A stretch of 33,360 bases of DNA from Phycisphaerales bacterium. GTDB taxonomy: Bacteria > Planctomycetota > Phycisphaerae > WQYP01. Of the stretch, positions 1-7,544 are shown one piece after another. The position numbers and the translations under genes are program-made. Position 1 is the first letter of the stretch. Each line of letters starts with the position of its first letter. The stretch covers positions 1 through 33,360 of the forward strand of contig DAHVEJ010000021.1 of assembly GCA_027313145.1 (NCBI GenBank), read 5' to 3'. The notes under the pieces were generated by a model. It did not search any database and was not told the DNA's origin. It saw nothing but the letters and a program-made list of their open reading frames with translations.

Positions 1-27
1 ATTGTCGCTTGATTTGGAGTCGCGGAA

Positions 28-186
28 ATGGCGCGTGAATGGGCATGGTTGCAGTGTAGTGAGACCAAAGATCTCAACTACCGTATCAGCATCAACCCTA
101 AGGAGATGGATGTGAAGAAGACATTCTTCAAATTCTCTCCGCGGTTGCGTAAGCATACGGATCATAAGATCAAGAAAGGTAAATAA
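28..186 (+). CDS. rpmG: 50S ribosomal protein L33
   Basis: This 52-residue ORF is too short for the supplied track. It starts MAREWAWLQC and ends in the basic tail KHTDHKIKKGK, which is the L33 pattern (small basic protein of the large ribosomal subunit near the E site). The start is ATG preceded by GGAG in TTTGGAGTCGCGGAA. Zinc-binding L33 has four cysteines in two pairs; only Cys10 is visible here, so this looks like a zinc-independent form. The tRNA-Trp, secE and nusG that follow match a common bacterial gene order, with tuf usually just upstream and outside this window. Confidence 0.93.
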   Translation: MAREWAWLQCSETKDLNYRISINPKEMDVKKTFFKFSPRLRKHTDHKIKKGK

Positions 187-223
187 TTGTTCGGAGCCGA
201 CCCGAGCGGTTTTCAAGGCATTT

Positions 224-296
224 ACGGCAGTAGCTCAATTGGCAGAGCACCGGTCTCCAAAACCGGGGGTTGCAGGTTCAACTCCTGCCTGCCGTG
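224..296 (+). tRNA. trnW: tRNA-Trp (anticodon CCA)
   Basis: The acceptor stem ACGGCAG (224-230) pairs fully with CTGCCGT (289-295), with G296 as discriminator base and no encoded CCA. The anticodon stem CCGGT/ACCGG encloses the loop CTCCAAA, giving anticodon CCA at 257-259. The T arm TGCAGGTTCAACTCCTGC is intact. It lies between rpmG and secE, a position in which tRNA-Trp is found in many bacteria, and is probably processed from the same transcript. Confidence 0.96.
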
Positions 297-446
297 TTGT
301 TGGTGACGTTGCCGGTCTTTCGGCAACCGCAATGGATTGGTTTGCCAATAATTTTGCCAATAGTCCCGGCACGGCTTGGCAGAGCGGAAACGACGGCCAA
401 AAAGGCGTGCGAAGCCCGGCCGCGGCAGTGAAGTCTGGAGTAGGTT

Positions 447-836
447 TTGTCGTTCTTTAATATCTATAAAAAAGGGCAGGGAAAGTGGGTACGCCTGGGC
501 ACGGTTATTGGCCTGGGGCTGCTGATTGCTTTGGGGATTTTGTGGATTAAGAACACATTTATGCCCCTGGCTCCGGCATATTCCAAGATGATTATGGTGG
601 TGCTGGTTGGTTCGTTGGGCGCGCTTTTCTGCTTTTACGTGGTGAACCGACCCAACCTTGCGGATTTTATGATCCTGACGGAAAGTGAAATGCGTAAAGT
701 GGTGTGGCCCACGCGGGCGGCTGTGATCAGAGCCACGCGGCTGGTGGTGCTGTCCACCCTGGGGTTGGCACTGATGTTGTTTCTGGTGGATACGTTTTTC
801 GTGTGGTTGTTCCGCGCGATTCATGTAATCCGATAA
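447..836 (+). CDS. secE: Preprotein translocase subunit SecE
   Basis: A 129-residue membrane protein and small essential subunit of the SecYEG channel. The C-terminal part shows the family hallmark, an amphipathic segment ESEMRKVVWPTR followed by a transmembrane helix (about residues 98-120). Two further hydrophobic stretches lie at about 17-33 and 45-65, so this is a three-helix form longer than the 60-70 residue SecE of many Gram-positives. The reading frame opens only two codons upstream, after a TAG at 441-443, so TTG at 447 is the first usable start; GGAG at 437-440 is well spaced for it. It precedes nusG, as is usual. Confidence 0.93.
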   Translation: MSFFNIYKKGQGKWVRLGTVIGLGLLIALGILWIKNTFMPLAPAYSKMIMVVLVGSLGALFCFYVVNRPNLADFMILTESEMRKVVWPTRAAVIRATRLVVLSTLGLALMLFLVDTFFVWLFRAIHVIR

Positions 837-902
837 TGCGGAATAATCCGGATTATTCATTGAAGTGTCGGCGGTTTAATTCCGCCGGCAAGTTTTGGCG
901 AA

Positions 903-1496
903 ATGAGCACTGAACAAATAACGGAGCGTCAAGTGACCGAATCTTCTATGAAACACTGGTGTGTACTGAAGGTCGCTTCCAACAAGGAAGACCAGGTTCG
1001 CGACACGCTGGAGCGCAAAATAAAGGCGGAAAATCTTACCGATATTATTGGCCGGCTGTTAGTGCCGCGGGAACGTGTCAAAAAAGTCAAAGCCGGTCAG
1101 CAAAAAGTTGCGGAGAATAAAACGTACCCGGGGTACGTGTTTGTCGAAATGGAATTAAATTCCGATGGCACCATCCCGGAGCGGGCCTGGTACGTGTTTA
1201 AGGAAACGGCGGGGGCCGGCGATTTTATCGGTCAGAAAAACAAGCCGGATCGCATGGGGGCGAAAGAAGTCGAAAAGCTCATTGCCGATTCGGAGAAGCC
1301 GGAGGCCGGTCCGGCGGTGAAGGTTGAATTCCTCAAGGGTGATGCGGTGAAGGTCCGGGAAGGGCCGTTTGAGAATTTTGAAGGCGCGGTGGATGAAATT
1401 TTCCCGGACAAAGGCATGGTACGCGTCATTGTAACGATTTTCGGCCGTGCTACGCCGCTGGAGCTGGAATACTGGCAATTGGAAAAAGTCCAATAG
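903..1496 (+). CDS. nusG: Transcription termination/antitermination factor NusG
   Basis: A 197-residue NusG. The N-terminal NGN domain starts at MKHWCVLKVASNKEDQVRDTL (residue 16 on) and contains YPGYVFVEMEL. The C-terminal KOW domain is KGDAVKVREGPFENFEGAVDEI, ending ATPLELEYWQLEKV. NusG binds the RNA polymerase clamp and links it to ribosomes or Rho. About 30 extra residues lie between the domains (near GQKNKPDRMGAKEVEKL), a feature I associate with planctomycetes. The start at 903 gives a 15-residue polar leader; ATG at 948 (Met16) is an alternative. Confidence 0.95.
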   Translation: MSTEQITERQVTESSMKHWCVLKVASNKEDQVRDTLERKIKAENLTDIIGRLLVPRERVKKVKAGQQKVAENKTYPGYVFVEMELNSDGTIPERAWYVFKETAGAGDFIGQKNKPDRMGAKEVEKLIADSEKPEAGPAVKVEFLKGDAVKVREGPFENFEGAVDEIFPDKGMVRVIVTIFGRATPLELEYWQLEKVQ

Positions 1497-1553
1497 ATTC
1501 AGTAAAATGATGAATTCTCCGCGGCAATGCCCGGCAACATTTCAAGGCTATAA

Positions 1554-1958
1554 TTGGAATGTTGCAAGACCCGCCCGGAATGGAAAATGTTGTTCAGTCG
1601 TTTTCGCACCGGGAGAAAGAAAAAGATACGTGCCGCGATGAATTTACTTACGGATGTCAACATTACCGCCTCTGCCCCTCGTCGCCTGGTGCCGAAAACG
1701 GCGCTGGGAAAGTGGTTGTGGGTGATCGGGTGCATTCTGGTGCTGGTGCCCCTGGTGATGGTAGGGCTGCTCTTGACGGTGGCGGCCATTGGCGCGGTGC
1801 TGGTGCTGGGCCTGATATCCGTGTTCATTATTGCGATACGAAAAATTGGGCGGCGGCCTGATAACGAAGCCAACCGGCCGTCGCTTTCGCAACGATGGAT
1901 GGCCAGTGATGGCCGCAGAAATGTAAGAGTGGTTCCAAGGTCCAATACAGAGAGTTGA
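1554..1958 (+). CDS. Small membrane protein of unknown function
   Basis: I do not recognise this protein. The ORF (134 residues) lies between nusG and rplK. Its centre is a long hydrophobic block (GKWLWVIGCILVLVPLVMVGLLLTVAAIGAVLVLGLISVFIIAI) long enough for two closely packed transmembrane helices, followed by a basic, polar tail. The start is uncertain. TTG at 1554 has AAGG seven bases upstream. ATG at 1587 or 1638 would remove 11 or 28 residues, many of them basic, without touching the hydrophobic core. Another + frame (1559-1861) overlaps it but gives a less protein-like product. It would be co-transcribed with nusG and rplK. Confidence 0.55.
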   Translation: MECCKTRPEWKMLFSRFRTGRKKKIRAAMNLLTDVNITASAPRRLVPKTALGKWLWVIGCILVLVPLVMVGLLLTVAAIGAVLVLGLISVFIIAIRKIGRRPDNEANRPSLSQRWMASDGRRNVRVVPRSNTES

Positions 1959-2038
1959 TCATGCGTCGGATGTGACCGATGCTAGTTTTTCGGTGAATCA
2001 GGTTTTTTTAGACGTACAGGATTTTTGAGGTTTAAGTT

Positions 2039-2470
2039 ATGGCCAAGGTTAAGGAAATAGCCAAAAAGTTTAAGATGCAGGCCCCCGGCGGAACCGCCAC
2101 GCCCGCCCCACCGATTGGGCCGGTATTGGGTGCCAATGGCGTAAACCCTGGCCAGTTCATCCAACGCTTCAATGCCGCGACCGCTGCACTGAAAGGCAAG
2201 GTCGTCGGCGTGGAAGTTACCGTGTACACGGACCGTTCGTTTGATTTTGTCATCAAAACGCCGCCGGCATCGGTGATGATCAAAGACATTCTGGGGCTTG
2301 AAAAAGGCAGCGGTGAGCCGAACAAAAATAAGATCGGCAAGCTCACCAAAGCTCAACTGCGCAAACTGGCCCAGGAGAAATTGCCTGACTTGAACGCCGT
2401 GAATGTGGAATCCGCGGAAAAAATTCTGGCGGGTTCCGCCCGTTCGATGGGTGTTGAAATCACGGAATAA
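2039..2470 (+). CDS. rplK: 50S ribosomal protein L11
   Basis: A 143-residue L11 of normal length. The N-terminal domain starts AKVKEIAKKFKMQAPGGTATPAPPIGPVLGANGVNPGQFIQRFN, carrying the family motif PPIGPxLGxxGVN. The C-terminal rRNA-binding domain contains GKLTKAQLRKLAQEKLPDLNA and ends GSARSMGVEI. L11 binds 23S rRNA at the GTPase-associated centre. TGAGG about ten bases upstream supports the ATG. Normally rplA follows directly; here the next gene is a sugar-isomerase-like gene one base after the stop, and rplA is on the other strand about 4 kb away. Confidence 0.97.
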   Translation: MAKVKEIAKKFKMQAPGGTATPAPPIGPVLGANGVNPGQFIQRFNAATAALKGKVVGVEVTVYTDRSFDFVIKTPPASVMIKDILGLEKGSGEPNKNKIGKLTKAQLRKLAQEKLPDLNAVNVESAEKILAGSARSMGVEITE

Positions 2471-2471
2471 A

Positions 2472-3293
2472 ATGAAGCTAGCTTTTTCCACCAATGCCTT
2501 CAAAAAAACATCTCTGGAAGAAGCCGTTGATTCCATCGCCGCCGCCGGGTATGGCGGCGTGGAAATCATGGCGGATGTTCCGCATGCCTATCCGCCGCAC
2601 ATGCCGGACGGACGGATTGCGGATTTGCGGCGACAACTCGATTCGCTGAAGCTGCGCGTGTCCAATGTGAATGCGTTTACGTTTTTTGCCATCGGCGACA
2701 CGCTGCATCCTTCATGGATTGAAAATGACCCCGCCCTGCGGGAACAGCGCATCCGTCATACGGAAAACTGTATTCGCATGGCTGCGGCCCTGGGGGCGAA
2801 AACCATTTCACTGGAACCGGGTGGGCCGGTGGAAGCTCGACCCCGTGAAGAGGCGTTGTCGCTGTATCAGGCCGGACTCATGCGGGTTCTTCCGCTGGCG
2901 CAGCAGTTCAATATGATGCTGCTGGTGGAGCCTGAGCCGCGGCTTTTGATTGAAACAACAGACCAATGCGTGGAATTTTTGCGGCGGGTAAATCACCCGA
3001 ATTTGCGGATGAACTGCGATCTGGGGCATCTGTTTTGTGTGGGGGAAGATCCGGCGGAATCATTTGTGAAATGTCATTCGTGGGTATCGCATGTGCATGT
3101 AGAGGATATTGCGTCCAGTCGCGTGCATCACCATCTGATTCCCGGGCGCGGGGCCATGGATTGGGCGGCCATTTTCGCGGCCTTTCAGCAGGTGGATTAT
3201 AAGGGTTGGGCGACCGTGGAGCTTTATCCTTATGAAACCACGGCACGCGAAGCGGCGGATGAGGCGTTCGCATTTCTTCAGCGGTTTTTGTAA
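2472..3293 (+). CDS. Sugar phosphate isomerase/epimerase-like TIM-barrel protein
   Basis: A 273-residue protein of the xylose-isomerase-like TIM-barrel superfamily (AP endonuclease 2 fold). Likely metal ligands sit at barrel strand ends: SLEPGG, LVEPEP, NCDLGHLFC, HVHVEDI with HHHLIPGRG, and VELYPYE. The start ATGAAGCTAGC lies one base after the rplK stop, and the protein then begins MKLAFSTNAFKKTSLEEAV, the usual N-terminus of this family; the 23 extra track residues upstream are readthrough inside rplK. The substrate cannot be told from sequence. The lysA gene follows 45 bases later, so it is probably in the same transcript. Confidence 0.85.
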   Translation: MKLAFSTNAFKKTSLEEAVDSIAAAGYGGVEIMADVPHAYPPHMPDGRIADLRRQLDSLKLRVSNVNAFTFFAIGDTLHPSWIENDPALREQRIRHTENCIRMAAALGAKTISLEPGGPVEARPREEALSLYQAGLMRVLPLAQQFNMMLLVEPEPRLLIETTDQCVEFLRRVNHPNLRMNCDLGHLFCVGEDPAESFVKCHSWVSHVHVEDIASSRVHHHLIPGRGAMDWAAIFAAFQQVDYKGWATVELYPYETTAREAADEAFAFLQRFL

Positions 3294-3338
3294 GCTTTCC
3301 GTCGTGGCGGGGGCGGGCGTTCAACATCGGAAATAAAT

Positions 3339-4619
3339 ATGGACAATTTTCAATATATCAATGATCAACTGCATTGCCAGCGCGTGGCGGTGCGGGATAT
3401 TGTGGAAAAAACCGGCACGCCGACCTACATCTACAGCCAAGCCACGCTGCTGTCCCATTTTGACCGCATCGCATCCGCGTTTGCGCCGCTGAAGGCGCTT
3501 ATTTGTTATTCCATTAAATCCTGCGGGAATCTGGCCATTCTTCAGGCTTTGCGCCTACGCGGCAGCGGCTTTGATGTGGTGTCGGGCGGAGAGCTTTTTC
3601 GGGCGCTACAAGCCGGTGCGGACCCCGGCATGATTGTATTCGCGGGCGTCGGCAAAACAGATCAGGAAATCAACGAAGCGCTGGATGCCCGCATCGGCTG
3701 GTTCAATATTGAAAGCGAAGAGGAATTCTGGAATTTGGATCGTCTGGCCGGTGCCAAAAAACTCGTCGTGCACGGGGCGTTGCGGGTTAACCCCGATGTC
3801 AGCAGTGCCGGCACGCACCAGAAAACGCTTACGGGAAAAAAAGAGACGAAATTTGGCGTGGATATCGACCGGGCCGAAGTCTTTTATATTCAGGCGGCGG
3901 CGGCCAAAAATGCTCGGTTAAGCGCCCTGCATTTGCATATTGGTTCACCGATTAAATCCACGCAGCCGTATGTGGATGCCATTACCAAGGCGTTGAATCT
4001 GATCGACCGTTTGGCGGCGCGCAATATTATGATTGATACCCTGGATATCGGCGGGGGTTTTGCCGCTTTTTATGAAGGCAATGAAGCTCCGTCGGCCGCT
4101 GATTATGCCGCGGCGATTATCCCCCTGCTGAAGGATCGCAAACTGCGGATTATTCTGGAGCCGGGGCGGTCCATTTCCTGCAATGCCGGCATTCTGGTAA
4201 CGCGTGTGCAATACACTAAGCAGGGGGGGGCTAAGAAATTTATTATTGTAGATGCGGCCATGAATGATCTGATTCGTCCCACGCTGTATGAAAGCTATCA
4301 CTTCATCTGGCCGGTGGATGTCAGCGGATCGTGCCCGCCGGAAAATCGGTATAGTACGCTGCGAACGGCCAATGATGAAAAAGTGGATGTGGTCGGCCCG
4401 GTATGTGAGAGCGGAGATTATCTGGCAAAGGACCGGTATTTGCCGCGAGCCAAACGCGGAGATTTACTGGCCGTATTTTCAGCCGGTGCCTATGGGTTTG
4501 CCATGAGCAGCCAATACAATGCCCGTCCGCGGGCCGCGGAAGTGCTCGTGGATGGCAACGCCTGGCGGATTATCCGTCGGCGTGAAACGTACCAAGATTT
4601 AATTGCCGCGGAAATATAA
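3339..4619 (+). CDS. lysA: Diaminopimelate decarboxylase
   Basis: A 426-residue PLP-dependent group IV decarboxylase that converts meso-diaminopimelate to lysine, the last step of lysine synthesis. The PLP lysine is Lys60 in ICYSIKSCGN. Then come HLHIGSPIKS, DIGGGFAAFYEG (phosphate-binding glycine loop), EPGRSI, the catalytic GPVCESGDYLAKDR and the C-terminal YGFAMSSQYNARPRAAEVLVDG. The CESGD...LAKDR form favours LysA over ornithine/arginine or carboxynorspermidine decarboxylases. ATG at 3339 follows CGGAAATAA. Its place behind rplK rather than with other lysine genes is unusual. Confidence 0.93.
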   Translation: MDNFQYINDQLHCQRVAVRDIVEKTGTPTYIYSQATLLSHFDRIASAFAPLKALICYSIKSCGNLAILQALRLRGSGFDVVSGGELFRALQAGADPGMIVFAGVGKTDQEINEALDARIGWFNIESEEEFWNLDRLAGAKKLVVHGALRVNPDVSSAGTHQKTLTGKKETKFGVDIDRAEVFYIQAAAAKNARLSALHLHIGSPIKSTQPYVDAITKALNLIDRLAARNIMIDTLDIGGGFAAFYEGNEAPSAADYAAAIIPLLKDRKLRIILEPGRSISCNAGILVTRVQYTKQGGAKKFIIVDAAMNDLIRPTLYESYHFIWPVDVSGSCPPENRYSTLRTANDEKVDVVGPVCESGDYLAKDRYLPRAKRGDLLAVFSAGAYGFAMSSQYNARPRAAEVLVDGNAWRIIRRRETYQDLIAAEI

Positions 4620-4624
4620 GCTTG

Positions 4625-5032
4625 ATGCTGCGCAAGAGTCAATATGTCGCTTCGGTTCCCATGCTCACGCGGCAATGGATTGTGGAAGGTTATATCTGGC
4701 AATGTGGCGGCCCGTGCGATCAACTGCCGGAAGACGCGAAATTTGTTGCCGTTCTTCCGGACCACAGCACACTTGTTGCCACAGCATCCCCAGCCGTTCC
4801 GCTCTCAGCGGCCGGTGTATTTGCACCATGGAAAGTAGTAATTTACAGTGATGCGGCGGAACAAACGCCTCTGGCGGTGTTGGATACGCTGGGCCATTAC
4901 GCCCAGATCGAATCATTCAGCGTTCCGCTCACAGATGATGAACCCGAAGACCCCGATACGATAGCGGCACCATCATTTTGCCGATTTCTCTGCGGAGAAA
5001 CCACCGGCGAACTGCACATCTGCCCGGATTAA
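4625..5032 (+). CDS. Hypothetical protein downstream of lysA
   Basis: I do not recognise this 135-residue protein. It starts MLRKSQYVASVPMLTRQWIVEGYIWQCGGPCDQ and ends FCRFLCGETTGELHICPD, with an acidic stretch LTDDEPEDPD before the end. There is no signal peptide or membrane helix, and the four to five cysteines are not in a clear metal motif. The ATG lies five bases after the lysA stop (the track starts one codon earlier at TTG), so translation may be coupled to lysA. No terminator is visible between the two. It is the last + strand gene before the inverted ribosomal block. Confidence 0.6.
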   Translation: MLRKSQYVASVPMLTRQWIVEGYIWQCGGPCDQLPEDAKFVAVLPDHSTLVATASPAVPLSAAGVFAPWKVVIYSDAAEQTPLAVLDTLGHYAQIESFSVPLTDDEPEDPDTIAAPSFCRFLCGETTGELHICPD

Positions 5033-5143
5033 ATCAAGGGTATGGCTTCAACGACCCCAGCGCGTATCGCAACGCCGCCAACTCTCCCGGCGCTGGCGTA
5101 TTGGCCCCCATGAGAAAAATGGCAAATAACGGGATGCCGGGCT

Positions 5144-5182
5144 AAAAAAAAGGCCGACGATTCAGGGGGAATCGTCGGCCTT
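5144..5182 (-). terminator. Intrinsic terminator of rplA-rplJ-rplL
   Basis: AAGGCCGACGATTC and GAATCGTCGGCCTT form a 14-base-pair perfect stem around the loop AGGGG. On the minus strand the stem is followed by a run of eight T. It lies 57 bases past the rplL stop and ends that unit. Confidence 0.92.
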
Positions 5183-5238
5183 CGATTGTTTGAGCGGATC
5201 TGCTTTTGAAAGCAAACCAGGCTACTGACTTGTCAAAC

Positions 5239-5634
5239 TTATTTGAGTTCGACAGTTGCGCCTTCCGCTTCAAGCTCTTTCTTGAGCTTCTCGGCTTCAG
5301 CCTTATCAACACCGGCCTTGACCACCTTGGGGGCGGCTGTGACCAGATCCTTGGCTTCTTTGAGGCCCAAGTTGGTAGCAGCGCGGACGATTTTGATAAT
5401 CTGGATGGTTTTCTCACCGGGGGCTTTGAGCACCACATCAAAGGTGCTCTGCTCTTCCGCGGGAGCCGCCGCACCACCACCCCCTGCTGGGGCGGCCATC
5501 ATTACGCCACCGCCGGCAGCGGCTTCGATGCCGTGCTTTTCCTTGAGATAATCGCTGAGCTGTTTAGCCTGCAGCAGCGAGAGGGCAACAATCTTATCGC
5601 CCAGTTCCATGATGTCAGCAGCAAATTCTGCCAT
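5239..5634 (-). CDS. rplL: 50S ribosomal protein L7/L12
   Basis: A 131-residue L7/L12, the acidic stalk protein that recruits translation GTPases. The N-terminal dimerisation domain ([27 protein letters not shown]) leads into a flexible Ala/Gly hinge ([22 protein letters not shown]). The C-terminal domain carries [63 protein letters not shown] chose ATG at 5634 (MAEFAADIM) because the track start adds five residues not expected in the family. It lies 132 bases after rplJ on the minus strand and is followed by a strong terminator. Confidence 0.97.
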   Translation of the reverse strand: MAEFAADIMELGDKIVALSLLQAKQLSDYLKEKHGIEAAAGGGVMMAAPAGGGGAAAPAEEQSTFDVVLKAPGEKTIQIIKIVRAATNLGLKEAKDLVTAAPKVVKAGVDKAEAEKLKKELEAEGATVELK

Positions 5635-5766
5635 AGTAAAACTCCACAACTTCGCTTGTCTCCACCAGCCAGGGCGACGCGCCCCGTTTTAACTGCTCCA
5701 GGCAGGCTGAATGAATGACAAAAGACATAAAAAACAAATTAAATCGAGCTTATTGCACCGGTTCGC

Positions 5767-6303
5767 TTACGCGGCGACCGGGGCTTCTTTTTCCTTCTTT
5801 TCAATAACCGCTTTTACCAGACCCGCCACATTGCGGCCCGGCCCAACAATCTGACCGGCCAGTTTGCGGCCCGGAGAAATGGCCAGTGTCGAAATCTGGG
5901 AAAGCAATTCTTTGCGCCCGGGCAGTTTGGCCAAGGCTTCAGTGGCTGGTTTATCCAGCAAGTGGCCCTCAACGACCGATCCTTTGATTTTTAGCTTGGC
6001 GATTTCCTTGCCTTGTTCGAGCAATTCCTTTACGGAATCAACCACGGATTCGCCGCCATAAACCAAGGCGTTGGTGCCCAAAAGAAGATCGCCACCGGCC
6101 TTCAGGCCGACCTTTTCCATGGCCCGACGCCCCTGGGCGTTGGCAATGACGGTCATCCGCACATTTTTCTTCTTCAGGCCGTTGCGCAGTTTGTTGGTGT
6201 CGTTGGCGCTGATGCCGGAATAGTCCACAATCACCACGTTGTCGGCACCGGTCAGGCGCTTCTCAAGTTCCGCGGCAATCAGGTTTTTAATACGCTTACT
6301 CAT
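5767..6303 (-). CDS. rplJ: 50S ribosomal protein L10
   Basis: A 178-residue L10, the base of the ribosomal stalk, which carries L7/L12 dimers on its C-terminal helix. Family features visible are NVVIVDYSGISANDTNKLRNGLKKKNVRMTVIANAQGRRAM near the start, LLLGTNALVYGG in the middle, KLPGRKELLSQISTLAISPGRKLAGQIVGPGRNVAGLVKA, and a charged C-terminal tail with KKEKEAPVAA. The ATG is preceded by AAGAGGT at good spacing. It lies 33 bases after rplA, on the minus strand, opposite to rplK and rpoB. A role as translational repressor of its own operon is known for the family and was not tested here. Confidence 0.96.
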   Translation of the reverse strand: MSKRIKNLIAAELEKRLTGADNVVIVDYSGISANDTNKLRNGLKKKNVRMTVIANAQGRRAMEKVGLKAGGDLLLGTNALVYGGESVVDSVKELLEQGKEIAKLKIKGSVVEGHLLDKPATEALAKLPGRKELLSQISTLAISPGRKLAGQIVGPGRNVAGLVKAVIEKKEKEAPVAA

Positions 6304-6336
6304 AATGTAAACCTCTTAAGTGTTGTTTAGAAAATC

Positions 6337-7056
6337 TCAGGCGGTCTCAATGACATCCAGATGACTGGTGTCAATTTGCACGCCCGGGCTCATGGTGCTG
6401 TGGATCGTTACCTTTTTCACGTACTGGCCTTTGGACGTGGGGGGCTTTAACCGGCGAATGGTATTGATAAACGCGTGAATATTGGCTGCCAGATCGCCCT
6501 CGGCAAAACTCAATTTGCCGACAACGGCGTGAATATTACCGCCTTTATCATTGCGGAATTCCACCTTGCCGGCGGCGTATTCCTTAACGGCACTGGTAAC
6601 ATCGGTTGCGACGGTGCCGGCTTTGGGACTGGGCATTTTGCCCTGGGGGCCAAGGACCTTACCCAACCGAGTAATTTTCGGCATCATTTCTGGTGTCGCC
6701 ACGGCAACGTCAAAGTCCAGCCAGCCATCATTGACCTTTTTAATCAGGTCATCAGCCCCGGCTTCCACCGCTCCTGCGGCCTTGGCGGTTTCAATATCGT
6801 TGCCCTGAACGAATGCGATTACGCGGCGTGTCTTGCCAATACCTTTGGGCAAGCTTACCGAACCACGGACGTTTTGGTCGGCCTGGGTGGCATCAATGCC
6901 CAGATGAAGGACAATATTTACGCTTTCGTCAAATTTTGCCGCCTTGAACTTTTTGAGCACAGGAATGGCCTGCTCAACAGTCACCGGGGCTTTTGGCAAA
7001 TGTTCCACTGATTGACGATAGCGTTTTCCGCGCTGGTTTAGTGCTTTAATCGCCAT
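6337..7056 (-). CDS. rplA: 50S ribosomal protein L1
   Basis: A 239-residue L1 of normal length, the mobile L1-stalk protein. Visible family segments are KFDESVNIVLHLGIDATQADQNVRGSVSLPKGIGKTRRV, DFDVAVATPEMMPKITRLGKVLGPQGKMPSPKAGTV, EFRNDKGGNIHAVVGKLSF and a C-terminal SKGQYVKKVTIHSTMSPGVQID. It is first in the minus-strand unit rplA-rplJ-rplL and diverges from rpoB. GAGGAG lies 11 bases before the ATG. In most bacteria rplA is downstream of rplK on the same strand. Confidence 0.97.
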   Translation of the reverse strand: MAIKALNQRGKRYRQSVEHLPKAPVTVEQAIPVLKKFKAAKFDESVNIVLHLGIDATQADQNVRGSVSLPKGIGKTRRVIAFVQGNDIETAKAAGAVEAGADDLIKKVNDGWLDFDVAVATPEMMPKITRLGKVLGPQGKMPSPKAGTVATDVTSAVKEYAAGKVEFRNDKGGNIHAVVGKLSFAEGDLAANIHAFINTIRRLKPPTSKGQYVKKVTIHSTMSPGVQIDTSHLDVIETA

Positions 7057-7141
7057 AACGGCATAGACTCCTCAAGATAAGCAGCAGCGGCACAAAGTGA
7101 TCATGCCATTGCGCTTAGGCCATGAAAAATTCAGCTCGGAA

Positions 7142-7170
7142 ATAATTACTTTAACTGACAGAGAGGACAA
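7142..7170 (-). promoter_or_regulatory. Candidate promoter of rplA-rplJ-rplL
   Basis: On the minus strand TTGTCC and AATTAT are separated by 17 bases, each matching four of six consensus positions. It lies 86 bases upstream of the rplA start. The unit needs its own promoter because the flanking genes run the other way, but the match is only moderate. Confidence 0.3.
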
Positions 7171-7196
7171 GGATGGCCAATTAATTCTATTGGCTA

Positions 7197-7220
7197 TTTT
7201 CCGGCACGTTTGCCGGAAAA
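7197..7220. other. Perfect hairpin in the rplA/rpoB divergent region
   Basis: TTTTCCGGCA and TGCCGGAAAA form a perfect 10-base-pair inverted repeat around CGTT. No T run follows on the + strand, so it is not a standard terminator in that direction. It could be an operator, an RNA structure, or part of an insulating element with the hairpin next to it. Confidence 0.5.
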
Positions 7221-7226
7221 ACAGAA

Positions 7227-7260
7227 AATCAGGAATTTTCGCGGCCTGATTCTTTTTTTT
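7227..7260 (+). terminator. Terminator-like hairpin between rplA and rpoB
   Basis: AATCAGG and CCTGATT form a 7-base-pair stem around an 11-base loop and are followed by C and eight T on the + strand. On the minus strand the same stem is followed by TTTTCTGTTTTT, so it may act in both directions. No + strand gene ends just upstream, so it may insulate the divergent units or attenuate a longer rpoB leader. Confidence 0.45.
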
Positions 7261-7375
7261 GTCCGCTCCGGAGTTTATTCCGAGCTTCCACTATTCCGGC
7301 CCGTGGTCCGGCCTCCCGTAGGGGAGCAAACAAGATACCTAGACCAGAAAAAAATGTCAAGTAGACCTATTACGC

Positions 7376-7404
7376 TTGCGTTAAGGCTTAAGGGTGTATA
7401 GAAT
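7376..7404 (+). promoter_or_regulatory. Candidate promoter of rpoB
   Basis: TTGCGT and TAGAAT are separated by 17 bases and match four and five of six consensus positions. It lies 140 bases before the rpoB ATG, leaving a leader of about 130 bases that contains a pyrimidine-rich tract (TTCTTCTTTCCCCCCC). Confidence 0.45.
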
Positions 7405-7544
7405 ACAGGACTATGAATAGCCGGGCTACCATTGTTGTTTGTGTTTGTTCTTCTTTCCCCCCCTTCATAGTAGATTCATACTTTTTGGTTGCAGTGGACT
7501 GAAAGAAACTGTTCTTCGGTTCCTTGAATGTCGGAGGTTAAACC

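Noticed and set aside
222-860. 212-codon minus-strand ORF over tRNA-Trp and secE
   Set aside because: It crosses the tRNA and is antisense to secE; the His/Gln-rich product is typical of a shadow frame.
5206-5718. 170-codon + strand ORF over rplL
   Set aside because: It is antisense to a clear L7/L12 gene and crosses its ribosome binding site.
7197-7220. Perfect hairpin considered as an intrinsic terminator
   Set aside because: No T run follows on the + strand and only AAAATAG follows on the minus strand, so it is listed as a structural element instead.
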